Source: CADEDV01 sp964412375
GTDB lineage: Bacteria > Bacteroidota > Bacteroidia > Chitinophagales > Chitinophagaceae
Direction of reading: 5' to 3'
DNA length: 64,000 bases
Assembly (NCBI GenBank): GCA_964412375.1
Contig: CAYPOD010000001.1
Span: 283,799-347,798, forward strand
The position numbers and the translations under genes were made by a program. A model generated the notes under the pieces. It did no database searches. It worked only from the letters and a program-made list of their open reading frames with translations, and had not been told where the DNA came from. This document shows positions 1 to 9,295 of the stretch, one piece after another (within the stretch, counting starts at the first letter, position 1; every line of letters begins with the position of its first letter).

Positions 1-1377
1 GGCCTTGCCCGGGTTATTACCCAAAAAATGTTTCAGTATATATCCGAATGACACCGTTTGTAGCAGCATAGGTATAACTATCATCATATTAATAATTCCC
101 ATATAGACACCATATCTTTCTTTTGGGATATTGCTAACCACCATTAAATACGGAATACCCATCATGCTGGCCCAACCAATACCAAATCCGGTGATGGCAA
201 CAAACAATAAGGCTTTATTTTGAATATAAGGGAAGGCGATAAAACCGATACCTGCTAAAACCAGGCAGAAAAAATGCACCCATTTGGGACTGAATTTTCT
301 CGCAAACCCAACGAGAGCAAACGCAACAATAAAAGTCACTATATTATACCAGCCATTCACTTCTCCGGCAAGGCTCACTGCTTTTTCATACACTTCTTTA
401 TTCTCCGGGGTGGTATTAAAGACGGAAAGCCCGATGCTTTTAGCACTGTTCTGCCAATAACAAAATAATGCATACCACTGAAACAGGTACACCAAAGACA
501 GTTGCCACATTATTCCCGGCATTACAGCTATGGCTTCAATTATTTCTATGTTTTGTGCAAAAAGAACTTTTGCTGTTTTATTGGCTTCTACTTTAGCTAT
601 CAAATTCTTTAGCAGACCAGGGACAAACAATGAAGGTACCAGCAATATCAGAATAACAGTATAGGCAATGATGGTAGTTATGATGGAAAGGAAGAACTGA
701 ATTACCGGGTGTGGCATTCCTTCGTTCTTCTTTTTTATTTCTATCAATTCTTCAGCAGAAGGTGGTATTTCGGGAGTGGTCCGCATACTCCACCAAACAG
801 AAACAATGGAACAAACAGCGCCGAGAAAAAATGAAGCAAAAACCCAGGTTGGCAATTTGCCGGAATAACCAACAAATACAACCGGGAAGATGGCTAATGA
901 ATAGTTGGCCAGTGTTTGCCCCAAACCTGTAAAAAAACTTTGTGCCTGAAAACCGGTTGCCTGTTGTGAAGCATCCAGCTTGTCGGCAACAAATGCCCGG
1001 TAAGGTTCCATGGCAGTATTATTACCCGCATCTAAAACCCATAACAAACCGGCTGCCATCCACAGCTCTGAGCTAAATGGGTAAAGAAATAAAGCGATAC
1101 TGCAAAGTACAGCGCCGATAAAAAAATAGGGTTTTCTCCTACCCCAGCGTGGACTCCATGTTTTATCACTTAAAGCGCCGATTATGGGCTGAATAACAAG
1201 ACCCGTGAGCGGCCCGGCCAGGTTCAGCAACGGAATTTCATCAGGCTTTGCTCCTAAAAAATCATATATGGGATTCACAGCGCTTTGCTGCAGTCCGAAA
1301 CTGTATTGAATCCCAAAAAAACCCAGGTTCATATTGATGATCTGGCCAAAACTCAACCTGGGTTTTTGTAAAGACAT
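1..1377 (-). CDS. MFS transporter, SLC45/sugar-cation symporter-like (partial, C-terminus outside window)
   Basis: An inner-membrane secondary transporter, probably taking up a sugar or oligosaccharide. I translated it from the ATG at 1377 (MSLQKPRLSFGQIINMN). It runs off the left edge, so about 459 residues are seen. Many hydrophobic segments are present. The cytoplasmic loop motif DKTWSPRWGRRKPYF, after the second or third helix, matches motif A of MFS carriers and the RxGRRRP-type signature of the SLC45/GPH-like sucrose and maltose carriers. The long start-proximal segment with NLAGPLTGLVIQPIIGALSD is typical of that group. Substrate cannot be read from sequence. A LacI-type palindrome lies about 80 bases upstream, which supports sugar-responsive control. 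Family call is firm; substrate is inference. Confidence 0.85.
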   Translation of the reverse strand, partial: MSLQKPRLSFGQIINMNLGFFGIQYSFGLQQSAVNPIYDFLGAKPDEIPLLNLAGPLTGLVIQPIIGALSDKTWSPRWGRRKPYFFIGAVLCSIALFLYPFSSELWMAAGLLWVLDAGNNTAMEPYRAFVADKLDASQQATGFQAQSFFTGLGQTLANYSLAIFPVVFVGYSGKLPTWVFASFFLGAVCSIVSVWWSMRTTPEIPPSAEELIEIKKKNEGMPHPVIQFFLSIITTIIAYTVILILLVPSLFVPGLLKNLIAKVEANKTAKVLFAQNIEIIEAIAVMPGIMWQLSLVYLFQWYALFCYWQNSAKSIGLSVFNTTPENKEVYEKAVSLAGEVNGWYNIVTFIVAFALVGFARKFSPKWVHFFCLVLAGIGFIAFPYIQNKALLFVAITGFGIGWASMMGIPYLMVVSNIPKERYGVYMGIINMMIVIPMLLQTVSFGYILKHFLGNNPGKA

Positions 1378-1452
1378 AAGCAATCGTTTACCTGCTCCTA
1401 AAATAAACAATTGCATTTCGCCTTTCACTAACCGATTGTATATCAAAATGCT

Positions 1453-1464
1453 GCAAACGTTTGC
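1453..1464. promoter_or_regulatory. LacI-family-like operator palindrome
   Basis: GCAAACGTTTGC is a perfect 12-base palindrome with the central CG typical of LacI/PurR-family operators. It lies in the 172-base divergent gap between the MFS transporter (start 1377, leftward) and the GyrI-like gene (start 1550, rightward). No LacI regulator is encoded in the window, so the cognate protein would be elsewhere. Operator identity is inferred from the motif only. Confidence 0.5.
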
Positions 1465-1549
1465 TGTGAGCAAAAAACCAATAACAGCATGGCAGTATCC
1501 GGCTGCCTCATTATCTTCACCAGCCTATTAAAGTATTCATTCCTGCATC

Positions 1550-2494
1550 ATGAAAAAGATCTATTGGTTGCTTGCTGTTTTAATATCCGGGACTGCTATT
1601 TGGTTTATATTTTTTTATTCTTTCAGGGTTTCGCAATCCGTTAAGGTGCCTTATACAATGTTCAAATCAGCCGAACAGTTCAATGCGGTTAAAAACCTGG
1701 TAAAGTGGTATATCCCTTTTACACCAACCGACACTGCTGGTATTACCAATAAGGATGACAAACAAATGGTCAGCTCAGGGGACCACGGTGCCGAACTCAG
1801 TAACATATCCATGTTTAGTGCCGTAGTCAATGCCAATCATAAAAACAACAAAAAAGCATTTACTTTTTCTGCTATTACAGACTCGCTGGATCCATCGTCC
1901 TCCGTTATCAGCCTAACATACCGCACTACATTATTCAATAAGTGGTTTGCAAAATCAGTATTGGAGAAAAACGCTGAAAAAAGTCTTGAAAACCTGAAAG
2001 ATTTCATGACGGATACCCGTCGCTTCTATGGTTTTGAAATTGCAGTGGTGCCGGTTGAAGACACCGCCTTTCTTTTTAGCCGTGTTACGGTGCCGGTTGC
2101 AGAAAGAAAATCAGCAACCATTAAGATTTATGAAAAACTGATTGCGTATGCCGAAAGTAAAAAAGCCGGCTATAACGGCACCCGTATTTACTATACGCTG
2201 AGATCAGGTAATGAAATAACCATATTTGCCAGTATCGGGGTAACGAATGAAATTGAAATACCTGCGAACAGTGATATTGAATACAAGCGGATGCCCTTTG
2301 GAAAAAATCTGCTGATGGCCAACTACCAGGGTCCTTTCGGGGAGAGTGGCCGGGCATTTAAAGCTCTTGAAGCTTTCAAGGCTGATCATTCCATGACAAG
2401 CATGGCCATCCCATTTCAGAAATTTATGAGTGATGGCTATGATTTTGATGACGACCAGATGGTGCAACTGAAGGTGTATTACCCGGTGTTTTAA
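1550..2494 (+). CDS. Membrane-anchored GyrI-like/SRPBCC-like protein
   Basis: A 314-residue protein of unknown role. One N-terminal hydrophobic segment (residues about 4-26) looks like a membrane anchor or uncleaved signal. The next part (about 30-150) resembles a degenerate polyketide-cyclase/SRPBCC domain. The C-terminal half (about 160-314; includes ATIKIYEKLIAYAESK and GPFGESGRAFKALEAF) resembles the GyrI-like effector-binding domain seen in AraC/MerR regulators and stand-alone small-molecule binders. No DNA-binding domain is visible, so it is not a regulator of the usual type. Its stop overlaps the stop of the convergent VCBS lipoprotein gene by four bases (2491-2494). Domain calls are from overall pattern, moderate certainty. 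Confidence 0.6.
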   Translation: MKKIYWLLAVLISGTAIWFIFFYSFRVSQSVKVPYTMFKSAEQFNAVKNLVKWYIPFTPTDTAGITNKDDKQMVSSGDHGAELSNISMFSAVVNANHKNNKKAFTFSAITDSLDPSSSVISLTYRTTLFNKWFAKSVLEKNAEKSLENLKDFMTDTRRFYGFEIAVVPVEDTAFLFSRVTVPVAERKSATIKIYEKLIAYAESKKAGYNGTRIYYTLRSGNEITIFASIGVTNEIEIPANSDIEYKRMPFGKNLLMANYQGPFGESGRAFKALEAFKADHSMTSMAIPFQKFMSDGYDFDDDQMVQLKVYYPVF

Positions 2495-5400
2495 TTCTTT
2501 CGCCTAATCAGCAAAAGGCTGTCACTATTGCGGCCCAGCAACCATCCTTCACTGCCGGCAGCGAGCTGAATGTGGCGGATTTTTCTAATTTCCCCCTTAA
2601 CGGTGAGACCGTTGATTTGTTCATAGTGGAAACTGCCTTTCCCATTGTTGATCAGCACTGATCCATAGTCTGCATCATAGCGTCCCATCTGGATATTATA
2701 AGGATAAAAATTTCCGCCCAGCATTATATCCGGGTATGCATCACCATTTACATCAGCAATTGCTGCATCTTTATAGGAAGTAAGCTGCGCCTGCCAGGGA
2801 AGCGGTTTCAGGCTGAATTGGAAGTTTCCCTCATTCAATAACAGTGCATTGGCAAAATAATCTGCCGAATATTGTACGGCCGCTTTTAGTTTACCTGGTT
2901 CAAACACTTCTTTCAGATTTGCTTTGGCAAAATCTTCTGCATACAGAAATTTTTTCTTTAGCGAAGGCATTTGCTTTTCCAGGTCGGCCTTATTGGCAAA
3001 AGGAATTTCCCTGCCATCAATAAAATAACTCAGCACTTGTTCTTTTTTCCCGTTACCGTCAAAATCATAGTAATAAAACCTGACCGGCTGCTGAGCAGTT
3101 GCATGAAAACGGCTGTTCCATCCCTGGTTGCCGGCAATAAAATCAAGATCACCGTCATTGTCTATGTCAACAGGAAGAATAAAATTCCACCAGCCTTTTT
3201 GAGGCGCTAAGTATTGCTTCCTGAACTTTCCTTTGTCATTTATAAATGCACAAATGCCATCCCACTCCAACGCCAGCACCAGGTCCTTATCCCCGTCATT
3301 ATCGGCATCTGCCCAAACCGCATGTTTCACAAAACCAATAGCAGAAAGATCCGGGGCTAATGTTGACGCAGCATCGGTAAAATTTCCTTTGCCATCATTG
3401 AGCAAAAGATAAGAAGGCGGAACAGTGCCATAGTCCCAGGGCAATGCCCTGCCACCGATAAAAACGTCCATATATCCATCACCATTCACATCTGCAGGTG
3501 CCACCACCGAAGCCGACACAACCATCATCGGAAAAGCGTTTTCATTTTTGGTTAAACTCCCTTTCCCGTCATTGATATACAAACGGGGCATCATCCATTT
3601 TGTATCCCCATAATATTCATTACCACCACTGGCCACCAGCAGATCGGGGAAGCCGTCATGGTTCATATCTGTCCAGCAGGCGTCCACATCTTCATAGGTG
3701 CTGTCGACGTCCAGCGCTGGTTGTGCCAGCTTTTTGAACGACCCGTTCTGTTGTTGTAAAAAAACAGCCGGCTTCTCCCACTTCACTGCCCCTACAAAAA
3801 CATCCTCCAGCCCGTCGCCATTGATGTCGGCCACGGCCAGTGCGGGCCCTTCTCTTGAAACCATAAATGGCATCAGCGGTTCCCGGTCAAATTCGTTGAA
3901 ATTGTTTTCAAGATGCAGGAATTGCAAACCAGACTGCCTGCTTATTTCCTCAAAACGGTATGCTTTTCTTTCACTGAATTTTTTTAGAAGAGCATACTCA
4001 AACTGCGGCAAATCTTTTTGCCAGGCAAAAGATAAAACAGCGCTGTCAGCAGGAAGCGAGAACTGTTGAAAACTGTTATCAGGCCATATTAAAAAAGCGG
4101 AGTCAACCGGTTTGTTTCCCCATGCAATGGTCAAGGGTATTTCCATAGAAGACTGAAAACCCCTTGCTGCATATTTTTCAAAAGTATGCAGGTTGCCATC
4201 TGAAAAAACAATCACTCTTGCACCAACCGCATTGCGATTACCTTTATTGCCTTGCAATTGTAAGCGTAGGGAAGGTTTTGTTTTGTCATCATTACTTTTG
4301 TTACGGTAAATCAATACCGGCTCGTCAATATTATTGACCACCACATCAAGATCGCCATCATTATCAAGATCCGCATACAAAGCGCCGTTGGAATAGGTAT
4401 CCCGGTTATTAAATACTGATTTTCCAACATCTTCAAAAGCTGCCTCGCCTTTGTTCAGAAAAAAACGGTTAGGCAATTTGATCTGCGGAAATTTATCAAT
4501 CAGTGTCATATCACTCTCTCCCATCTTGTTGGCCCTGATCTTGGCCTGTATTTCATCATTGGAAACATAATTGACATAATCAATATCATTGAGACGTTTG
4601 GGAATTCCGTTGGAGACAAAAAGATCTTTCTGTCCATCGTTATCAAAATCGAACAGCAACGTGGACCAGGACCAGTCTGTAGCATAGACTCCTGCATAGA
4701 GACCGATTTCACTGAATAAAGCATCGCCCCTGTTTAACTGCAGGGTGTTGCGGGCATACTGATGATTGTAACCGTGCCTGATCTTTATCTGAAAAGTATT
4801 GTACTCATCTTCACCCAATGACCGGCGTAAAATATACGGATCAGAAGGCAGCATATCAGCAGCCACAATATCGGGCCAGCCATCATTGTTGATGTCAGCT
4901 GCATCCACCCCCATGGAAAACTGGCTGCTATGCATGATCCGTTGTGTCAGTTCTTCCGAAAAACCTCCTTTTCGGTTGTTGAGGTAGAGATAATCGTTTT
5001 CATGAAAATCGTTGCCGATGTACAGATCGGGCCAGCCATCAAGATTAAAATCAGAGACAACAACTCCTAAGCCATAGCCAATAACGGAGCGGTTGATGCC
5101 TGCTGTTGCTGACACATCTGTAAACACACCATTATCATTCCGGTAAAGCCTGTCACCGGATAATGAATCACTGCTGTTTTCATAATTCGACCTGGGCAAA
5201 AAAGTGCTGTTGTAGCGTAACGAATGATTCAGCAGGAACATATCCAGGTCGCCATCCATGTCGTAGTCAAAAAATGCGGCATGGGTGCTAAACCCCGAAA
5301 AGTCCAAGCCATACTGTTTTGCCTGTTCTTCATAATAAGGAACGCCATTTTCATTGATACCTTTACAGATGAGCAACTGGTTACTGCTTAGCAGTGTTTC

Positions 5401-5832
5401 ATACCGGCCCACCCGGCACACATAAATATCCAGTAAGCCATCATCGTTCACATCAGCAACAGACACTCCTGTTGACCATCCGCCATCGGCTGGTATTCGG
5501 GCCTGGTCTGTTGCATCGGAAAACTGCAGGTTGCCCTTGTTGAGGTATAATTTGTTTTGTCCCTGGTTGGAAGCAAAAAAAAGATCAATCAACCCGTCAT
5601 TATTAAAATCACCTGCTCCCACCCCGGCGCCATTGTAGAAATACATATAGCGGAGCATGTTGAAATCCGGGCGGGGTGTCAGTTGGTTGGCAAATGAAAT
5701 ACCTGTTTGCCGGTGATCCAGCGCCTCAAACAGTGCCGGTCCGTTATTTTCCTTTTTTTCGTTACAGGCCAATAAAAACAGAAAAGCAACAACCGGTATC
5801 AAACAATATGGTCGCTTGAAAACTTTTTGCAT
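2491..5832 (-). CDS. VCBS/FG-GAP repeat lipoprotein with ASPIC/UnbV-type domain (copy 2)
   Basis: A predicted surface-exposed or periplasmic lipoprotein of 1113 residues. The signal peptide ends in the lipobox LLAC (Cys23). The body is built of FG-GAP/VCBS blades with many calcium-loop motifs of the type DxNxDGxxD (for example DFNNDGLIDLFF and DINNDGWPDIVA), giving a beta-propeller. A CRTAC/ASPIC-UnbV-like segment (about 505-600, GNRNAVGARV) sits between two propeller sets. Such proteins are common beside SusC/SusD pairs in Bacteroidota but have no settled biochemical role. It starts 14 bases after its upstream paralog (5847-9179), so the two are co-transcribed and arose by tandem duplication. 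It ends tail to tail with the GyrI-like gene. Confidence 0.85.
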   Translation of the reverse strand: MQKVFKRPYCLIPVVAFLFLLACNEKKENNGPALFEALDHRQTGISFANQLTPRPDFNMLRYMYFYNGAGVGAGDFNNDGLIDLFFASNQGQNKLYLNKGNLQFSDATDQARIPADGGWSTGVSVADVNDDGLLDIYVCRVGRYETLLSSNQLLICKGINENGVPYYEEQAKQYGLDFSGFSTHAAFFDYDMDGDLDMFLLNHSLRYNSTFLPRSNYENSSDSLSGDRLYRNDNGVFTDVSATAGINRSVIGYGLGVVVSDFNLDGWPDLYIGNDFHENDYLYLNNRKGGFSEELTQRIMHSSQFSMGVDAADINNDGWPDIVAADMLPSDPYILRRSLGEDEYNTFQIKIRHGYNHQYARNTLQLNRGDALFSEIGLYAGVYATDWSWSTLLFDFDNDGQKDLFVSNGIPKRLNDIDYVNYVSNDEIQAKIRANKMGESDMTLIDKFPQIKLPNRFFLNKGEAAFEDVGKSVFNNRDTYSNGALYADLDNDGDLDVVVNNIDEPVLIYRNKSNDDKTKPSLRLQLQGNKGNRNAVGARVIVFSDGNLHTFEKYAARGFQSSMEIPLTIAWGNKPVDSAFLIWPDNSFQQFSLPADSAVLSFAWQKDLPQFEYALLKKFSERKAYRFEEISRQSGLQFLHLENNFNEFDREPLMPFMVSREGPALAVADINGDGLEDVFVGAVKWEKPAVFLQQQNGSFKKLAQPALDVDSTYEDVDACWTDMNHDGFPDLLVASGGNEYYGDTKWMMPRLYINDGKGSLTKNENAFPMMVVSASVVAPADVNGDGYMDVFIGGRALPWDYGTVPPSYLLLNDGKGNFTDAASTLAPDLSAIGFVKHAVWADADNDGDKDLVLALEWDGICAFINDKGKFRKQYLAPQKGWWNFILPVDIDNDGDLDFIAGNQGWNSRFHATAQQPVRFYYYDFDGNGKKEQVLSYFIDGREIPFANKADLEKQMPSLKKKFLYAEDFAKANLKEVFEPGKLKAAVQYSADYFANALLLNEGNFQFSLKPLPWQAQLTSYKDAAIADVNGDAYPDIMLGGNFYPYNIQMGRYDADYGSVLINNGKGSFHYEQINGLTVKGEIRKIRHIQLAAGSEGWLLGRNSDSLLLIRRKN

Positions 5833-5846
5833 CTGTGTTTTCCCTT

Positions 5847-8800
5847 TTACGGATTTACTTTATTCTTTTTTAATTGATACAACAAAGGCTTTTCATCATT
5901 CTGTAAAAACAAAAAATGTTTGCCGGCAAATGCATTGATCTCCTCAATCTTATTCACCTGTCCCCTGATTTCCAATCCAGATGCGGAAACTTCCTGCCAT
6001 TCCCACTGCCTGTTTCCTTTGTTGAGCAAAAGATGACCATAACTGCCATCCACTCTTCCAAACTGTGGCTGGAAATAAAACTGGTTACCTGCCAATACAA
6101 GATCAACCTTGCCATCACCGTCTATATCCGTCACCCTGATCGCATTGACACAGGATAGCTGAACATTTAAGGGCAGTTCCTGCACTTCAAACTCACCGTT
6201 TCCTTTATTATATGCGATAGAGGATGAAGCATAGTTGAAAGTATTGACAGAAGCTCTTTGTAATGCTTCTTTTGGAAATAACTGTTGTACGGTTCTTTTG
6301 CCATATTCTTCATGCCGCAGGTTTTGCTTTTTCAAAGAGGGCATTTGCTCTGTGAGTTCCCTTTTAAGGAATACCGGCATGTCTTTTTTATTTATCGTTC
6401 TTGTCATGATCTTATCGGCTGTTCCGTTATTGTCAAAATCACTGATCCAGAGTTTCACCGGTTCATCAGCGGAAGGACGCAGGTAACAGTTACCGCCAAT
6501 GTTGCCTAAAACAAGATCAGCCTTTCCGTCACCATCCAGGTCAGCAGCGCTAACAGATTGCCACCAGCCTTTCAAACCGGTCAGGTTTGATTCGATTATT
6601 TTGAAACGATTATCCTGTACGGCAATTATGAGTGGTGACATCCATTCTCCTGCAAGCACCAGTTCCGGCTTTCCATCTCCTGTTATATCTGCCAGTGTGG
6701 CATCCGTGATCATCCCGAATTTTTCCGAAGCTACTTTTGAAAAATTTCCTTTCCCGTCATTCAGCAGCAAACAACTTTCAGGTGTCAAACCGTATTGCTG
6801 GGGCACACTGCGGCCACCGGTAAACAGGTCCATATCACCATCCCCGTCTGCATCCCATGCCAGTACTACTGCGATGTTATCAGCATTGGCAGGTAGTGAA
6901 ACATTCATTCGCTGAAAATTTCCTTTCCCATCATTTTTATAAAGCCGGTGCTGCAGCAAATCACTACCCGGTGGCTGCGCATTGCCGCCTGCTGCAACAA
7001 AAAGATCGGCATACCCGTCACCATCCGCATCAAAAAAAACTGCCGCCACATCTTCAAACTGCCTGTCTGAATTAAATACCTCTATTGCTTTTTTATAAAA
7101 CGCTCCATTTGCATTTTGCAGGTATAACTGACCGGGTTGACCGGCAGCACCTCCAATGAAAACATCTTCTATTCCATCACCATTCACATCAGCTACCGCT
7201 GCACAGGGACCTTCACGGGAAAGCATCACCGGTATGTTTCTCTCATTATAAAAGTCTATGAAATCATCTTCGTTGTGCTTCTCAAAAAAACCATTTTCCG
7301 CTTTTGCCAGCAAAGGGTTCACATTCGCTTTGGCGGGAATTGTAATCGTTTCACCATCCTGCTTTGAAAACTCATGCAGCTTGTTGATTGCCGGCTTTAC
7401 TATTCTTTTTGATAAACCATCCGGCCAGGTGATGACCAGGGAATCAGCAATGCCTTTGCCCAGTCCAATTAACTGTTTATAATCCACTGAAGACTGAAAG
7501 CCACGGGTGGGTATCACCTCCCTGTATAAAATTTGCCCGTCACAGAAGACAGTGATTTTACTACCGACTGCAAAACTGTTTTTCCCCTCCCCTTTCAGCA
7601 AAACGCCGATATAATTATGCTCTTGCTGCTCCCGGCTTTGGTTGCGGTAAATAAATGCAGGCTGATTCACATTGCTGACAACCAAATCAAGATCGCCGTC
7701 GTTGTCCAGGTCGCCGTAAGCAGAGCCATTAGAAAAAGAAGGTTGTGCCAAACCTGTTTCATCAGCAGCGTCAGCAAACCGAAGTCCACCTTTATTGAGG
7801 AAGAAATGATTCGGCACCGGCCGCGATGGCATTTTATTTACGATAGCGTCAAACTGCTCCTTTTTTCCTGTCATCACCATATTCTGAATCACATCATTGG
7901 CAAAAAATTCTATAAAATCCTGGTCCGTTACATCATGATAAATACCATTGCAAACAAAAATATCCTGCAAGCCGTCATTGTCGGCATCAAAGATCAACCC
8001 GCCCCAGCTCCAGTCAGATGCTGCCACTCCGCTGAAATAAGCAGTTTCCATGAATTTGCTGTTGCGGTTATTTACCTGCAGGGTGTTCTGTGTGTATTGA
8101 TTATAAAAACCGGATTTCTGTTTCAGCCTGAGCACATCAATGTTGTCAAATGAAGTAGTAGTTTTTAACCGGTAATCATCTGCCGGCAACATATCGGTAG
8201 TGAATATGTCCGGGTAGCCATCATTGTTTACATCGGCCATATCAGCTCCCATGGATGAATGACTGATGTGCTGCGCCCATTCTTCCATTTCATCTTTAAA
8301 GGTTCCGTTGCGCTGGTTGATATAGAGATAATCTCTTTCAAAAAAGTCATTGGATACATAAATGTCCGGGTAATTATCTCCATTCAGGTCACCAACGGTT
8401 ACTCCCAGGCCAAAACTGATCAGGCTGCCATAAATGCCGGCATCATTACTGACATCCACAAATTTGCCATCATCGTTCCGGTAAAGATGATCGCCGCCAC
8501 CTTTGAGAAAATCAGCTACCGGCCAGTCCGGAGCCCTCAGCCCTCTTTTGTTTGCATAATTTAGTGTATTGACCGGTATGAAACTGTTGTTGATGATAAA
8601 ACAATCGAGATCACCATCAAGATCATAATCAAAAAAAGCAGCGTGGGTCGTATACCCTCCCTCGTTAGTCAATCCATACTCTTCGGCCTTATCTGTAAAA
8701 GTCAGGTCCTTATTATTAATAAATAACTGGCAGCGGGGTTTACGGCCATCAACATAACCGGCATTGCAGACAAAAATATCCAGCCAACCATCATGGTTGA

Positions 8801-9179
8801 TATCCACGAGCACCACACCGGTGCTCCAGTCTTTTTTATCAGGGTCAAACCCTGATTTTGCAGATATATCTTCAAACTGCCAGTTGCCTTTATTCAGATA
8901 AAGTTTGTTCCCTCCCATATTGGCTGTAAAAAAAACATCCGCTAGCCCGTCGTTGTTGATATCACCTATAGCCACGCCACCTCCGTTATAGAAATTGCGG
9001 TAGCTAAAAATGTTGAAATCCGTAGAGTTGGTTATGCTATTTGTAAAGTTGATGCCAGTGTCTTCCTGCAGCTTAAACAACAGTGACGTTTTTTTTTCTG
9101 AACCCGTACAGCCAGCAAAGAGAAGAAATACGGGCAACAGGAAACATATCCATCTAGTTGATTTTTGCATGAAAAGCAT
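5847..9179 (-). CDS. VCBS/FG-GAP repeat lipoprotein with ASPIC/UnbV-type domain (copy 1)
   Basis: A 1110-residue paralog of the gene that follows it, with the same order: lipoprotein signal (FAGC, Cys24), FG-GAP blades with DINNDGLADVFF-type calcium loops, an ASPIC/UnbV-like segment (about 520-610, NSFAVGSKI) and a second FG-GAP set. Two in-frame starts exist, at 9179 (MLFMQK) and 9170 (MQK). The paralog begins MQK, which favours 9170, but both give a good signal peptide. It is the first gene after the susD terminator at 9229-9257, so it is expressed either by read-through from the susCD unit or from its own start in the 116-base gap. Function inferred only as surface binding or scaffolding in the uptake locus. 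Confidence 0.85.
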   Translation of the reverse strand: MLFMQKSTRWICFLLPVFLLFAGCTGSEKKTSLLFKLQEDTGINFTNSITNSTDFNIFSYRNFYNGGGVAIGDINNDGLADVFFTANMGGNKLYLNKGNWQFEDISAKSGFDPDKKDWSTGVVLVDINHDGWLDIFVCNAGYVDGRKPRCQLFINNKDLTFTDKAEEYGLTNEGGYTTHAAFFDYDLDGDLDCFIINNSFIPVNTLNYANKRGLRAPDWPVADFLKGGGDHLYRNDDGKFVDVSNDAGIYGSLISFGLGVTVGDLNGDNYPDIYVSNDFFERDYLYINQRNGTFKDEMEEWAQHISHSSMGADMADVNNDGYPDIFTTDMLPADDYRLKTTTSFDNIDVLRLKQKSGFYNQYTQNTLQVNNRNSKFMETAYFSGVAASDWSWGGLIFDADNDGLQDIFVCNGIYHDVTDQDFIEFFANDVIQNMVMTGKKEQFDAIVNKMPSRPVPNHFFLNKGGLRFADAADETGLAQPSFSNGSAYGDLDNDGDLDLVVSNVNQPAFIYRNQSREQQEHNYIGVLLKGEGKNSFAVGSKITVFCDGQILYREVIPTRGFQSSVDYKQLIGLGKGIADSLVITWPDGLSKRIVKPAINKLHEFSKQDGETITIPAKANVNPLLAKAENGFFEKHNEDDFIDFYNERNIPVMLSREGPCAAVADVNGDGIEDVFIGGAAGQPGQLYLQNANGAFYKKAIEVFNSDRQFEDVAAVFFDADGDGYADLFVAAGGNAQPPGSDLLQHRLYKNDGKGNFQRMNVSLPANADNIAVVLAWDADGDGDMDLFTGGRSVPQQYGLTPESCLLLNDGKGNFSKVASEKFGMITDATLADITGDGKPELVLAGEWMSPLIIAVQDNRFKIIESNLTGLKGWWQSVSAADLDGDGKADLVLGNIGGNCYLRPSADEPVKLWISDFDNNGTADKIMTRTINKKDMPVFLKRELTEQMPSLKKQNLRHEEYGKRTVQQLFPKEALQRASVNTFNYASSSIAYNKGNGEFEVQELPLNVQLSCVNAIRVTDIDGDGKVDLVLAGNQFYFQPQFGRVDGSYGHLLLNKGNRQWEWQEVSASGLEIRGQVNKIEEINAFAGKHFLFLQNDEKPLLYQLKKNKVNP

Positions 9180-9228
9180 ATCTTGAAAGATACCATAAAT
9201 ATCAGCAAACAGCGAAGTGAGCAGGTAT

Positions 9229-9257
9229 AAAAAAAGCCATTGGAAAATGGCTTTTTT
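9229..9257 (-). terminator. Rho-independent terminator after susD
   Basis: AAAAAAGCCAT, a 6-base loop, then ATGGCTTTTTT form an 11-base-pair stem. Read leftward it follows the susD stop (9296) and ends in a T-run, so it would end most susCD transcripts before the VCBS pair. Because the arms are A/T-symmetric it would work in either direction. Confidence 0.75.
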
Positions 9258-9295
9258 GAATTGCTAACTTGCTAACTGCTTGCTCTGAGAAATAG

